Positions 11,201-17,576 of a stretch of 64,000 nt of DNA are shown piece by piece (position 1 is the stretch's first letter; the number at the start of each line of letters is the position of its first letter). The notes under the pieces are model-generated. The model saw only the letters and a program-made list of their open reading frames with translations, was not told where the DNA came from and did no database searches. Location: assembly GCF_017583045.1 (NCBI RefSeq), contig NZ_JAGFBF010000001.1, positions 186,001-250,000 of the forward strand, read 5' to 3'. This stretch comes from Leucobacter tardus (GTDB taxonomy: Bacteria > Actinomycetota > Actinomycetes > Actinomycetales > Microbacteriaceae). The translations under genes and the position numbers were made by a program.

Positions 11201-11307
11201 GCGATCGTCGCGACGAGCGCCGCAGAGATGCCCCCCGCGATCCACACCCTGGCGGCGCGTCGTCGTCGCTTCGCACCGGGCGCTGCCGACGTCTCGCCGC
11301 CGCTCAT
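5278..11307 (-). CDS. Giant membrane-anchored Ig-like/FN3 repeat surface protein
   Basis: 2009 residues. A basic N-terminus (KRRRRAAR, 13-20) and one hydrophobic helix (about 21-41) make a signal anchor, so the rest is extracytoplasmic. An Asp/Ala/Thr-rich acidic linker follows (about 110-150), then a region of short beta-rich segments that may form a propeller (about 150-450). The remainder is a chain of Ig/cadherin-like repeats, seen as recurrent blocks such as PVLLNDFDANQRDVLTIVPE, PVLRNDVSAAGDRL and RPLDNDVDPARGALALT. The C-terminal third reads as fibronectin type III-like modules. There is no sortase motif or C-terminal helix. The start overlaps the kinase stop (ATGA) and the MoxR gene follows, so it is probably a surface fibre or receptor whose deployment is controlled by the kinase and MoxR system. 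Ligand unknown. Confidence 0.85.
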   Translation of the reverse strand: MSGGETSAAPGAKRRRRAARVWIAGGISAALVATIAVIASGYDAREVPRAEPGVWVARDAGQYARVNTDTGEIDAVKRVENPSGLVQSDDRAAVLTHGNGRAWPVDAAAPEDLGTDDAGTDDAGADADAEADDAPDAGSDAASVSTPAEGGDGAVNLPQGARDVVTAGDFVAVRTEAGQVYAGTLHAEDGADPIGGNGDDLVVDAEQHAADLGSRLAGLTPVDAGSADAVAEPEDAEGEAADGYGAAAVTGEPFSADAVAVSPDGVLVTYAAETGVVSTFTIARNALEDEHELPPAARGIERPQLAVVDGDWVLLDTQNAVVHRARGGETALETTGEPRLQASGSSGGVYVADTAGLIRLGEDGSGERVASADGAPAQPVPVDGSIAAAWLGQQSGALWTGAGDPVSLDYDDSLDDPGELAPVFRVNGARAVLSEMGTGMLWTVPDGTAIPLSQWDISDPPKEDEGIVVVDEVTEQVPPTAQDDDFGVRAGAPAQLPVLLNDFDANQRDVLTIVPESLEASPLPDDFGSVELLPDGQGIAAEIADGASGSASFTYRVTDGGLTSDAATVTLTVADAASNSGPQWCPVMGCQREWGVPAIAPGGTLVAPLLDGWVDPESDVMMLAGVRVVDADAPVTAIVTGDGRLAVRHTDPNAGAAETTLEVAVRDSRGEETARELTLRVQPDAPPVMTAAATSAQVDEPAEIRPLARVMGGSGAFEVTDAAAQGSGSGLSVAHRSDVVEVTASEAGSSLISVTVRDVVTGLETTGTVRVTATTEAPELAFPPMRAFIRPLSDAVVDVLDAVPGSTARTLSVVSADPVDGEVEADVIGHERVRVAGATPDGGAGRVGEVDVTVTDGSEQVSGRLTVFQVSDSDAGGTVAVADTATVRAGSVVDIPVLRNDVSAAGDRLLLDPEVVGSGTEGELAFASGSTLRYLAPDEPGTYRLSYTTSGASQPDATDVGTVLVTVVAEGANRDPAPATLTARVAPDEQTDVAVPVSGVDPDGDRVRLMSVDPGADPRISATVGSDGASISVAASGGAEPGVHELEYAVRDDAGGEGTGRLRVVVSDADGQGRSPVAATDHIRMPPGGDPVTIRPLDNDVDPARGALALTAIEPNVAGGADSAEYRRLAERLDDGELAEGRVAIAPGDDLGTVSYRYTVRSSETSSTATGLIVVHTSERVGTQAPAVSDSVLTVGDRAALEGDGIDVLTGKVRWATGDPDALQLSLWGESADRYDVDGSRISGEYDPEGDQVVFRVTGTDATGADVTTYGLLVVPPLDELRLTLKPGIRPLSVLERQSADMRVETLVEVASSDQIEVRSGALRVGREQASCAAVSGTTVRYTAGAGAPWDDVCVVDVRLDGQERWSSLPVPIAVVPREPVAELQSITRTVAPGASEAIDLADMVVWRGEREGSPAALRFEAGGSGGQFDTRLEGGVLQVAARADATPGRQQAVTVQVTGAGDARGSLTLRVGTTPRDLPRGGTVALQCTVDSDCRTDLVGVAGEHDPFAGKSGGGLELVSVSGGSCAVGTLAQQGDRGVRVAWGDRTTGGTCTAGFTVRDAQNRVGEGTIELDAQGVPDAPASIAQTGYDATSATFTVTLGPRAAHPAVSGVELSGAGSTSCAPRGGSVYQCVASGLRSGEQHRFTARAINDVGRSAASSAVTAWAYEAPRISSVDATAVKNASNADQSRGGVRVSVVGSSDAASFEVRLGGSVLGTISGPRGSETYSGIPVGGQTFTVTPVTRHQVPSIGGSSTGSAAQASVTVIGAPRLSGATLVPDGNTGAVATAQGVGAHAGEALRTTFALGAVDQCGTGNTSGRFSDLTRYQKYRATACVSSEYGFSRATSSEVRVGGRLEAPTVDRGYEIAVAPSSSGGTSATYGLVSAPNVSTESGATLQYRIDGRVNVPFAVSPDRVSDIAVRQCFDTEASCSDWVGVAPHTAPASVEVSTTGTCFTGDNAADLVNISAAARPYATVTAGEPDGDTVLVTITWGGRFGMLESATLTACTE
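10936..10965. repeat. Two tandem 15-bp repeats inside the surface-protein gene
   Basis: The 15-mer GCCGGCGTCGTCGGT occurs twice back to back, and a third degraded copy follows to 10980. The copies encode part of the Asp/Ala/Gly/Thr-rich acidic linker (reading GTDDAGTDDAG on the minus strand). Being in frame and a multiple of three, changes in copy number would alter linker length without breaking the protein. Confidence 0.7.
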
Positions 11308-12437
11308 GCCAGACCGCCGAGCATCGCCCAGAGACCGATGAGCACCAGTGCCGAACCGGTGGCGCCGATCGCGGCACCGATGAGTCCGGCGCGCATCGGT
11401 GAGATCGGCGGTCGTTCGAACACTACACCATCGGAATCGGTCGTCAGTTGCTGTGCGCGCTGCTCGGCCCGCACGTCGGAGCGCCGACGCCGACCGGCCA
11501 CCTCGCTCACCGCCGGGCCGCGCACCCCGCTGTCAGCGGGCGTCGACCTCGGGATCCACCCGTCCGCCACGACCTCCAACGGCGTGACGTCGAACCCGTA
11601 CCCGCGCTGCAGTTCTTGCAGCGCCTCACCGAACTCTGCCATCGAGCCGAACCGGTGCTCGGGCCGACCGCTGAGCGCCCGCCGCAGCACAGCGTCGATG
11701 GGCTCGTACCCCTGAGCATCGGGCACCGGCGTGTACGCGGCGCGCGTGATCCGCGCGGTCAACTTCTCACGCGAGTTCTGCTCCCGCTCGGGCTTCTCGA
11801 ACGGCGACCTGCCCGCGGCGAAGGAGTAGAGCGTCGCCCCGAGCGACCACACTTCGCTCGAGACGCTGCCGGTGCTGTCGAGCTGCACCACCTCGGGCGC
11901 CGACCACGGGATCGACATCGCCGCACGCGCATCGGCCGCTGCGGCCTGGTCGGCGACGAGGGCGATCCCGAAATCGGAGAGGACTGGTCGACCGAGCGTC
12001 GTGATGAGCACGTTCGACGGCTTGATATCGCGGTGCAGCACGCGGGCACGGTGCGCCGTCTCGAGCGCACCGGCGATGCGCACCCCGGCGTCGAGCACCT
12101 GCTCGAGCGGCGCCGGCCTGCCCTTCGTCTGCGCGCCCATCGACGCCGGACAGAACTCCATGGCCAGGTACGGCAACCCCTCTTGCGAAATGCTCGCCTG
12201 GAAGATCGAGACGATCGACGGATGGCTGCTCAAGCGCGCCATCACATCGGCTTCGCTCTCGAACGCCGACCGCAGCGCCGCGGGCTCGGTCGCACCTCCG
12301 CCGAGCACCTTCACCGCGACCACGCGCCGCGGAATGTCCTGTTCGTACAGGTACACCTGCGCGAAACCGCCCGACCCGAGTGGCCGAACATAGGTGAACC
12401 CCGAGATGCGCGGGGGGCTGGGCGTGCGCGCGCTCAT
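11304..12437 (-). CDS. Membrane-anchored Ser/Thr protein kinase (PknB-like)
   Basis: 377 residues. Kinase domain at about 12-285: glycine loop GSGGFAQV (21-28), catalytic Lys43 in AVKVL, Glu62, the HRDIKPSN catalytic loop (Asp137) and DFG (155-157), then IPWSAPEV at the P+1 end. All catalytic residues are present, so it should be active. A charged linker follows and one hydrophobic helix (about 350-372) ends the protein with only a few residues outside, so there is no PASTA-type sensor domain; sensing may be done by partner proteins. The ATG at 12437 places the kinase domain at the usual distance from the N-terminus; a frame 76 codons longer exists but reads as Arg-rich non-family sequence. 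There is no strong ribosome-binding site. It is the first gene of the envelope operon. Confidence 0.9.
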   Translation of the reverse strand: MSARTPSPPRISGFTYVRPLGSGGFAQVYLYEQDIPRRVVAVKVLGGGATEPAALRSAFESEADVMARLSSHPSIVSIFQASISQEGLPYLAMEFCPASMGAQTKGRPAPLEQVLDAGVRIAGALETAHRARVLHRDIKPSNVLITTLGRPVLSDFGIALVADQAAAADARAAMSIPWSAPEVVQLDSTGSVSSEVWSLGATLYSFAAGRSPFEKPEREQNSREKLTARITRAAYTPVPDAQGYEPIDAVLRRALSGRPEHRFGSMAEFGEALQELQRGYGFDVTPLEVVADGWIPRSTPADSGVRGPAVSEVAGRRRRSDVRAEQRAQQLTTDSDGVVFERPPISPMRAGLIGAAIGATGSALVLIGLWAMLGGLA

Positions 12438-12740
12438 CGGGCCGCACGAGTCAGGTTGAGCGCCGCGGCCGCGTGAGCCCCGGGCGCGCCGAATCGACGC
12501 ACGTGGACGGCTCTTCTCAGCGTGCCGTCCGACCGCCCGCGTCCCCTCAAGGAGCCGAACCCAAACACCCCTCCAGTGTATCCCGCGCCCGACGCCGTGG
12601 GTCACCGTCGCGTAACGGTCGGGCGTCCTCCCGAGTCGCGTCGCTCCGCTGAACCGCCGCGCCACGTCGGGCTGCCCCGCACACGCCGATGGGCCCCCGC
12701 GCCGAAGCGCGAGGGCCCATCGATGAACCGCGGTTGCGAG
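12438..12740. other. Intergenic region, kinase upstream side and rplA downstream side
   Basis: About 300 bases without a convincing gene. The part nearest the kinase should hold its promoter, but I see no clear -35/-10 pair. The only strong structure is the hairpin at 12687-12722 just beyond rplA. Confidence 0.5.
12687..12722 (-). terminator. Hairpin terminator after rplA
   Basis: A perfect 10-bp inverted repeat (CGATGGGCCC and GGGCCCATCG) encloses a second CGCG/CGCG pairing, about 20 bases past the rplA stop. There is no T-run, as is common for GC-rich actinobacteria, so it may stop polymerase or only protect the mRNA end. Confidence 0.65.
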
Positions 12741-13427
12741 TCAGAGACCCGCGACGTCGAGCGGGATGCCCGGGCCGAAGGTGGTCGAAACCGCACCCTT
12801 CAGCACGTACTTGCCCTTGGCCGACGACGGCTTCAGACGCGAGATCTCCTCGAGCACGCTGGCGAGGTTCTCGCCGAGCTGCTCTGCCGAGAACGACGCC
12901 TTGCCCACGATGAAGTGCACGTTGGCGTGCTTGTCGACGCGGAACGAGATCTTGCCGCCCTTGATGTCGGACACGGCCTTCGCCGGGTCCGGGGTGACGG
13001 TGCCGGTCTTCGGGTTGGGCATGAGACCACGGGGGCCCAGCACCTTGCCGAGACGGCCGACCTTGCCCATGAGGTCGGGGGTCGCGACTGCCGAGTCGAA
13101 GTCGGTGTAGCCTGCGGCCACCTTCTCGATCAGCTCGTCGCCACCGACCTCGTCGGCGCCTGCGGCGATGGCCGCTTCCGCCTGAGCGCCGTTCGCGAAC
13201 ACGATGACGCGGGCGGTCTTACCGGTGCCGTGGGGCAGGCTGACGTTGCCACGAACCATCTGGTCCGCCTTGCGGGGGTCCACACCGAGCTTGACGGCGA
13301 CCTCGACGGTCGCGTCGGTCTTGGTGGAACCGGTCTCCTTCGCGAGGGCGACTGCCTCAGCGGGAGCGTAGTACTTGCCGGCCTCGATCTTCGCGGCAGC
13401 GGCGCGGTATGCCTTTGACTTTGCCAT
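12741..13427 (-). CDS. rplA: 50S ribosomal protein L1
   Basis: 228 residues, typical for actinobacterial L1. The family hallmark is intact as [15 protein letters not shown], together with the N-terminal KSKAYRAA start and the [20 protein letters not shown] segment. L1 binds 23S rRNA at the mobile L1 stalk and helps release deacylated tRNA; in many bacteria it also represses its own operon by binding an rRNA-like site in the mRNA. I could not identify such a site here by eye. It lies 11 bases after rplK in the standard rplK-rplA pair and is followed by a hairpin, so the two genes form a unit. Confidence 0.99.
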   Translation of the reverse strand: MAKSKAYRAAAAKIEAGKYYAPAEAVALAKETGSTKTDATVEVAVKLGVDPRKADQMVRGNVSLPHGTGKTARVIVFANGAQAEAAIAAGADEVGGDELIEKVAAGYTDFDSAVATPDLMGKVGRLGKVLGPRGLMPNPKTGTVTPDPAKAVSDIKGGKISFRVDKHANVHFIVGKASFSAEQLGENLASVLEEISRLKPSSAKGKYVLKGAVSTTFGPGIPLDVAGL

Positions 13428-13438
13428 TGTTCTGCCCC

Positions 13439-13867
13439 TTACTCGACCGTGATGCCCATGGAGCGAGCAGTGCCCGCGATGATCTTGCTGGCCTGGTCGA
13501 GGTCGTTCGCGTTGAGATCGGCCTGCTTCTGCTCGGCGATCGCGCGAACCTGCTCGGTCGTGACCTTTGCCACCTTGACGGTGTGCGGCGTGCCGGAGCC
13601 CTTCTGGACGCCTGCAGCCTTCTTCAGCAGCTCAGCTGCCGGCGGGGTCTTCAGCACGAACGTGAACGAGCGATCCTCGTACACCGTGATCTCGACGGGG
13701 ATCACATTGCCGCGCTGCGACTCGGTCGCCGCATTGTAGGCCTTGCAGAACTCCATGATGTTGACGCCGTGCTGACCCAGCGCAGGACCCACGGGGGGTG
13801 CCGGGTTGGCGGCGCCGGCCGAGATCTGAAGCTTGATCAGACCTGTGACCTTCTTGACTTTCGCCAT
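13439..13867 (-). CDS. rplK: 50S ribosomal protein L11
   Basis: 142 residues, normal length. The N-terminal [15 protein letters not shown], the proline-rich [20 protein letters not shown] and the C-terminal rRNA-binding segment with [11 protein letters not shown] are all canonical. L11 sits at the base of the GTPase-associated stalk and is needed for stringent-response signalling by ribosome-bound Rel. The ATG at 13867 has a good GAAAGGA Shine-Dalgarno; the frame stays open further upstream but that is not coding. secE and nusG, which usually precede rplK, are not adjacent here: a divergent zinc-ribbon gene lies upstream, so the pair must have its own promoter in 13868-14035. Confidence 0.99.
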   Translation of the reverse strand: MAKVKKVTGLIKLQISAGAANPAPPVGPALGQHGVNIMEFCKAYNAATESQRGNVIPVEITVYEDRSFTFVLKTPPAAELLKKAAGVQKGSGTPHTVKVAKVTTEQVRAIAEQKQADLNANDLDQASKIIAGTARSMGITVE

Positions 13868-14035
13868 GAGTGATTCCTTTCCTCGAACGCGTGCGGTTCC
13901 GCACGAGCTCTCCCGCGATTCCGGCCGTTCCGGAACGCGGTGCGATGTTCGCGGCGCACGAAATGCCGCAAACCACACCATCATACGCGATAATCTCCCG
14001 GCGTGCACTCGGCGAACGCCGGTACCGTGACTCCC

Positions 14036-14515
14036 ATGAAGTGTCCCGCAGACGGAACCACCCTGCTCATGAGCGAACGCCAGGGCATCGAGATCGACTA
14101 CTGCCCCGATTGCCGCGGCGTGTGGCTCGACCGGGGCGAGCTCGATAAGATTCTGGATCGCGCACGCGCCGAGGAGGAGCAGGATCCGCCAGCCGCGCCC
14201 GCTCCCGCGCAGCCGGCGCTGGTCACCCCGCCGTCGGTCGCTCCTCCGGCGCAGCCCATGCAGCCGCCGGTGCAGCCGCCGCCGGCCCCCGCGCCGGCGC
14301 CAGGCCAGGATCCGCGGTTCGATCCCCGGTTCGAGCAGCGCGGCTACGGAAATGGTGGGTACGGCGACCGCGGCTATGGGGATCGCGGCTCCGACGACCG
14401 CCGGTACGGGCAGCCGCGATACGACGATCGTGACCGACGCGGGCACGACGGCGGGTACGACCCGCGGTACCGGAAGCGGAAGCGGAACGATTGGCTCAGC
14501 GACCTCTTCGATTGA
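14036..14515 (+). CDS. zf-TFIIB-type zinc-ribbon protein with low-complexity tail
   Basis: 159 residues. The N-terminal ~40 residues match the zf-TFIIB domain (CPADGTTL, then [15 protein letters not shown]). The first knuckle has C-P-A-D in place of C-P-x-C, so only three Cys are visible; this variant occurs in the family. Residues 50-95 are Pro/Ala/Gln-rich and 95-150 are Gly/Tyr/Asp/Arg-rich repeats ([11 protein letters not shown]), expected to be disordered, ending in a basic patch and DWLSDLFD. Tails of this composition can bind RNA or drive condensation, but no function is known. The ATG at 14036 is chosen because it places MKCP at the domain start. It is divergent from rplK. Confidence 0.85.
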   Translation: MKCPADGTTLLMSERQGIEIDYCPDCRGVWLDRGELDKILDRARAEEEQDPPAAPAPAQPALVTPPSVAPPAQPMQPPVQPPPAPAPAPGQDPRFDPRFEQRGYGNGGYGDRGYGDRGSDDRRYGQPRYDDRDRRGHDGGYDPRYRKRKRNDWLSDLFD

Positions 14516-14529
14516 GTGCCGACGGACGG

Positions 14530-14559
14530 CGGCGGGGTCGCGCACGCGCGACCCCGCCG
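14530..14559. terminator. Convergent hairpin terminator
   Basis: A perfect 12-bp stem (CGGCGGGGTCGC with GCGACCCCGCCG) and a 6-base loop lie between the converging zinc-ribbon and M20 peptidase genes, so it can serve both strands. It ends two bases before the M20 stop codon. Confidence 0.75.
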
Positions 14560-14560
14560 A

Positions 14561-15898
14561 TCAGCCAATGCGGTCGGCGACGATCTGCCTGAGCGCTCGA
14601 AGCGCGAGGTCGACGGAGCCGACGCTGATCCGCTCGTCGTTGCCGTGGATGTGCGCCCGGTAGCGCTCGTACGACCAGTCGGGTTCGAGCAGGCCGAACC
14701 CGTAGGCGGGGATCCCGCGATCGCGGAAGAGTCGCGCGTCCGATCCGCCCGCCGCGAGGTTCGGCACGACGGCGGCTCCGGCGACATCGCGCACGGCGCG
14801 TTCGATGGCGGCGAAGAGCGGGGTGTCGATCGGGGATCCGCTCGCCGCCCACCCGTGCAGGTGCTCGATGCGCACGCTTCCGGCCAGCGGGCCGAGCATC
14901 TCGGTGAGCAGCTGGTCGACCTCGTCATCGGTCGTACCCGGCAGGGTGCGGATGTCGAGGTCGATCGTGGCTTCGCCGGGAATCACGTTGTGCGCCTGTC
15001 CCGCGCTGATCACCGTCGGTGAGATGGTGTTGCGCGAGATGGCGTGGGCGTAACCGGCGATCCCGCCGATCTGCGGGAGCGCGGCGTCGACGCGCACGGG
15101 GTCGAGCAGGCGCTCCGCGAGCTCGGGGTCTTCGACCCGCGCCGCGACGAACGGCGCCCACAGCTCGCCGAACTGGATGGCGGGCTGCACCACCGACAAC
15201 CGCTGCAGCACTTCGGCGACCTCGAACGCCGCGCTCTTCGCCCCGTAGGGGATCGACGCGTGACCGGGCACTCCGCTGACGACGAGACGCCGGCCGGCCG
15301 ATCCCTTCTCGGCGACGCCGATGGCGACGTGGTCGCCCATGCGCATGCCGCCGCTCTCCGACAGGACCTCGGTGACCTGCACCGCCGCCGAGTGCTCGCG
15401 CAGCAGCCAGCGCAGCCCGAACTCGCCGCCGGCCTCCTCATCGGCCACGGCCAGGAGCACGAGGTCGCCGCGGGGCGGCGTCGGCGCGAGCGCGACCTCG
15501 CGCACCACGCAGGCGAACACCGAGGTGAGGTAGAGCATGTCGACGGCGCCGCGGCCCCACACCTCGCCGTTCGTGTCGTCCCCGACGAGTTCGCCGCCGA
15601 ACGGATCCCTGGTCCACCCGGCGACGTCGACGGGGACCACATCGAGATGACCGAGCAGGCCGAGCGCGGGCGCGCCCGGCTCGGTGCCGCGCACGCGCAC
15701 GACGAGCGACGCGCGACCGGGAGATGCCTCGAGCACCTGCATCTCGACCGGCACCTCGGCGAAGAACCGCTGGAGCACCCGCACGCTGCGGATCTCCTGG
15801 CCGGACTGCGGATCACCCGTGTTCACGCACGCCTCACGGATGAGCGCCTGGAGGAGGGCGACCGCCTCGGGGGTCCCGGGATCCCGATCGTCAGCCAC
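14561..15898 (-). CDS. M20 family metallopeptidase (dipeptidase/deacylase type)
   Basis: 445 residues. Di-zinc M20 motifs are visible: GLLGHLDVVPVD (first His and Asp), GRGAVDM (bridging Asp), VADEEAGGEFG (catalytic Glu pair), and the C-terminal SDARLFRDRGIPAYGFG segment. The dimerisation domain begins near GVPGHASIPYG. The enzyme should hydrolyse a peptide or N-acyl amino acid; the substrate cannot be told. I start it at the GTG at 15898, which has AAGGAG six bases upstream, rather than at the far-upstream end of the open frame, which overlaps the cupin gene. It is the last gene of a leftward catabolic cluster, separated by about 100 bases from the cupin gene. Confidence 0.92.
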   Translation of the reverse strand: MADDRDPGTPEAVALLQALIREACVNTGDPQSGQEIRSVRVLQRFFAEVPVEMQVLEASPGRASLVVRVRGTEPGAPALGLLGHLDVVPVDVAGWTRDPFGGELVGDDTNGEVWGRGAVDMLYLTSVFACVVREVALAPTPPRGDLVLLAVADEEAGGEFGLRWLLREHSAAVQVTEVLSESGGMRMGDHVAIGVAEKGSAGRRLVVSGVPGHASIPYGAKSAAFEVAEVLQRLSVVQPAIQFGELWAPFVAARVEDPELAERLLDPVRVDAALPQIGGIAGYAHAISRNTISPTVISAGQAHNVIPGEATIDLDIRTLPGTTDDEVDQLLTEMLGPLAGSVRIEHLHGWAASGSPIDTPLFAAIERAVRDVAGAAVVPNLAAGGSDARLFRDRGIPAYGFGLLEPDWSYERYRAHIHGNDERISVGSVDLALRALRQIVADRIG

Positions 15899-16002
15899 CG
15901 CACACTCCTTCTGCTCCGGCACAGGGGCCGGGCTCTCGCTCGAATACCCCCACGATACCCCCGGAGCCGGTCGCGCCAGCGCACGGCCCGAGGTTGCCGA
16001 TC

Positions 16003-16293
16003 TCAGTCGAGCCGCTCGACCTCCACGAAGACGATGGGCTCCCCGTCGCCCCGGTGCTCCATCCGGTGCTCGGCGCCGGCTTCGCGCGCGTAGCTGCGAC
16101 CCTGCTCCAGTTCGACGACGATCTCGGTGCCGTCCGGTTCGACGGCGACCATGGTGCCCGTCATCAGCGGGACCACCGCGTAGTCGTGATGGTGCCGGTG
16201 CATCGGGATCGTGCCGCCCGGCTCGATCGTCCAGCGGGTGACCCGCATCCGTTCGTTCTCGACCTGCACCTCGCCGTGCGCTGCGCCCGTCAT
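16003..16293 (-). CDS. Small cupin-domain protein
   Basis: 96 residues forming a single cupin barrel. Motif 1 reads GGTIPMHRHHHDYAVVPLMTG, with a His cluster suited to metal binding, and motif 2 is AEHRMEHRGDGEPIVFVEVE. Small stand-alone cupins may be dioxygenases, isomerases or ligand-binding proteins, and nothing here decides. Its start overlaps the stop of the carbamoylase-type hydrolase by four bases, so it is co-translated with the catabolic genes and probably acts on the same substrate or an intermediate. Confidence 0.85.
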   Translation of the reverse strand: MTGAAHGEVQVENERMRVTRWTIEPGGTIPMHRHHHDYAVVPLMTGTMVAVEPDGTEIVVELEQGRSYAREAGAEHRMEHRGDGEPIVFVEVERLD

Positions 16294-17576
16294 ATCGGCC
16301 TCGCCTCCTCGCGCTCCCGCGCGTCTCCCGCGTCCGCCACGAGGTCGCCAGCCGCGAGACGTCGCACCACCCCGGTGAGATGATCGACGCCGGCGACCAG
16401 ATCCTCGTCGCGGGTGTACTCATCCAGGTTATGCGAGATGCCGTCGACGCTGGGGACGAAGAGCATGACCGTCGGCACCCGATCCTTCATGTTCGTGGAG
16501 TCGTGGCCGGCGACCGTCATGACCCGATCCCGCGCGAGGCCGAGGTCGTCGGCCACCTGGAGCGCGAGCTCGACGCCGGCTTCGGGGTACGGATTCTGAT
16601 CCCAGCTGTGCTCGGAGACGATCTCGATCTCGACGCGATCGTCGCGCTGCACCCGCTCGATGGTGCGCATGAGCGACGCGTGCGCACGCGCGATGACCTC
16701 GGCGCTCGGTGAGCGCAGGTCGAGCAGCAGCTGCACCTCGCTCGCGACGACCACCGGCGAGTTGGGGTACACGTTCAGCTCGCCGCACGCCGTGTGCAGC
16801 TCCCCCTCCGCGAAGTCGTCGACGAGCTCGCGGGCGGCGACCACGAGACGAGCCGCCCCGAGCAGTGCGTCGCGCCGATCGGCCATGAGGGCGGAACCGC
16901 TGTGCGCCTGCGCACCGGTCACCCGGAAGTCGAACTTGTGGGCGGCCCACGTCGCCTCGACCAACCCGATCGTGACGCCGTCCTCCTCCATGCTCCGCCC
17001 TTGCTGCACGTGAATCTCGGCGTACGAGGCGACATCGAGGCCGTCGAGGTCTCCCCGCTCGCCGAGGGCGTCGAGGGCCTCGCGCACCGAGACACCCTGC
17101 GAGTCGCGGGTCGCGAGCGCGTCGGCGAGGGCCATCTTGCCGGTGAACACGGAACTGCCCATCATCGACGGCTTGAAACGGGATCCCTCCTCGTTGAACC
17201 AGTTCACGATCGCGAGGTTGAAGCGCGCCCGCGTCGGATCGACACGCAGTTCTTCGGCGACCCGGAAGCACGCGTGCGCCGACGCCAGAACGCCGTACGC
17301 TCCGTCGAAGCGACCGGCCGTCGGTTGCGAGTCGAGGTGCGACCCGGTCACCGCGTACGGGGCACCCGGAACGAGTTCGAGCAGCCCGAACTGGTTGCCG
17401 ATGGCATCCCGCGCCACGGTGAAGCCGTGCGACTCGAGCAGCCGGGCGAACCAGGCGCGCTGCTCGCCGTCCGCGATCGACGCGGCCTGCCGGTCGACAC
17501 CGGAGGTGCCGGGAACGGCGCCGAACCGCGAGTGCACCGCCCAATCGGCGAGAAACGCCTCGTCCTGGTGCGTCAT
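16290..17576 (-). CDS. M20 hydantoinase/carbamoylase family amidase
   Basis: 428 residues. The family signature is clear: TGSHLDSQPTAGRFDGAYGV, NWFNEEGSRFKPSM, EIHVQQGRSMEEDG, and the C-terminal GHDSTNM, SHNLDEYT. This subfamily includes N-carbamoyl-L-amino acid hydrolases, allantoate and ureidoglycolate amidohydrolases and beta-ureidopropionase; all remove a carbamoyl or ureido group using two metal ions. The exact substrate is not readable. Start at ATG 17576, overlapping the amidohydrolase stop (ATGA). Neighbours (amidohydrolase, ThDP enzyme, MHS transporter, PucR regulator) suggest degradation of an imported ureide- or amide-containing compound. Confidence 0.92.
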   Translation of the reverse strand: MTHQDEAFLADWAVHSRFGAVPGTSGVDRQAASIADGEQRAWFARLLESHGFTVARDAIGNQFGLLELVPGAPYAVTGSHLDSQPTAGRFDGAYGVLASAHACFRVAEELRVDPTRARFNLAIVNWFNEEGSRFKPSMMGSSVFTGKMALADALATRDSQGVSVREALDALGERGDLDGLDVASYAEIHVQQGRSMEEDGVTIGLVEATWAAHKFDFRVTGAQAHSGSALMADRRDALLGAARLVVAARELVDDFAEGELHTACGELNVYPNSPVVVASEVQLLLDLRSPSAEVIARAHASLMRTIERVQRDDRVEIEIVSEHSWDQNPYPEAGVELALQVADDLGLARDRVMTVAGHDSTNMKDRVPTVMLFVPSVDGISHNLDEYTRDEDLVAGVDHLTGVVRRLAAGDLVADAGDAREREEARPI

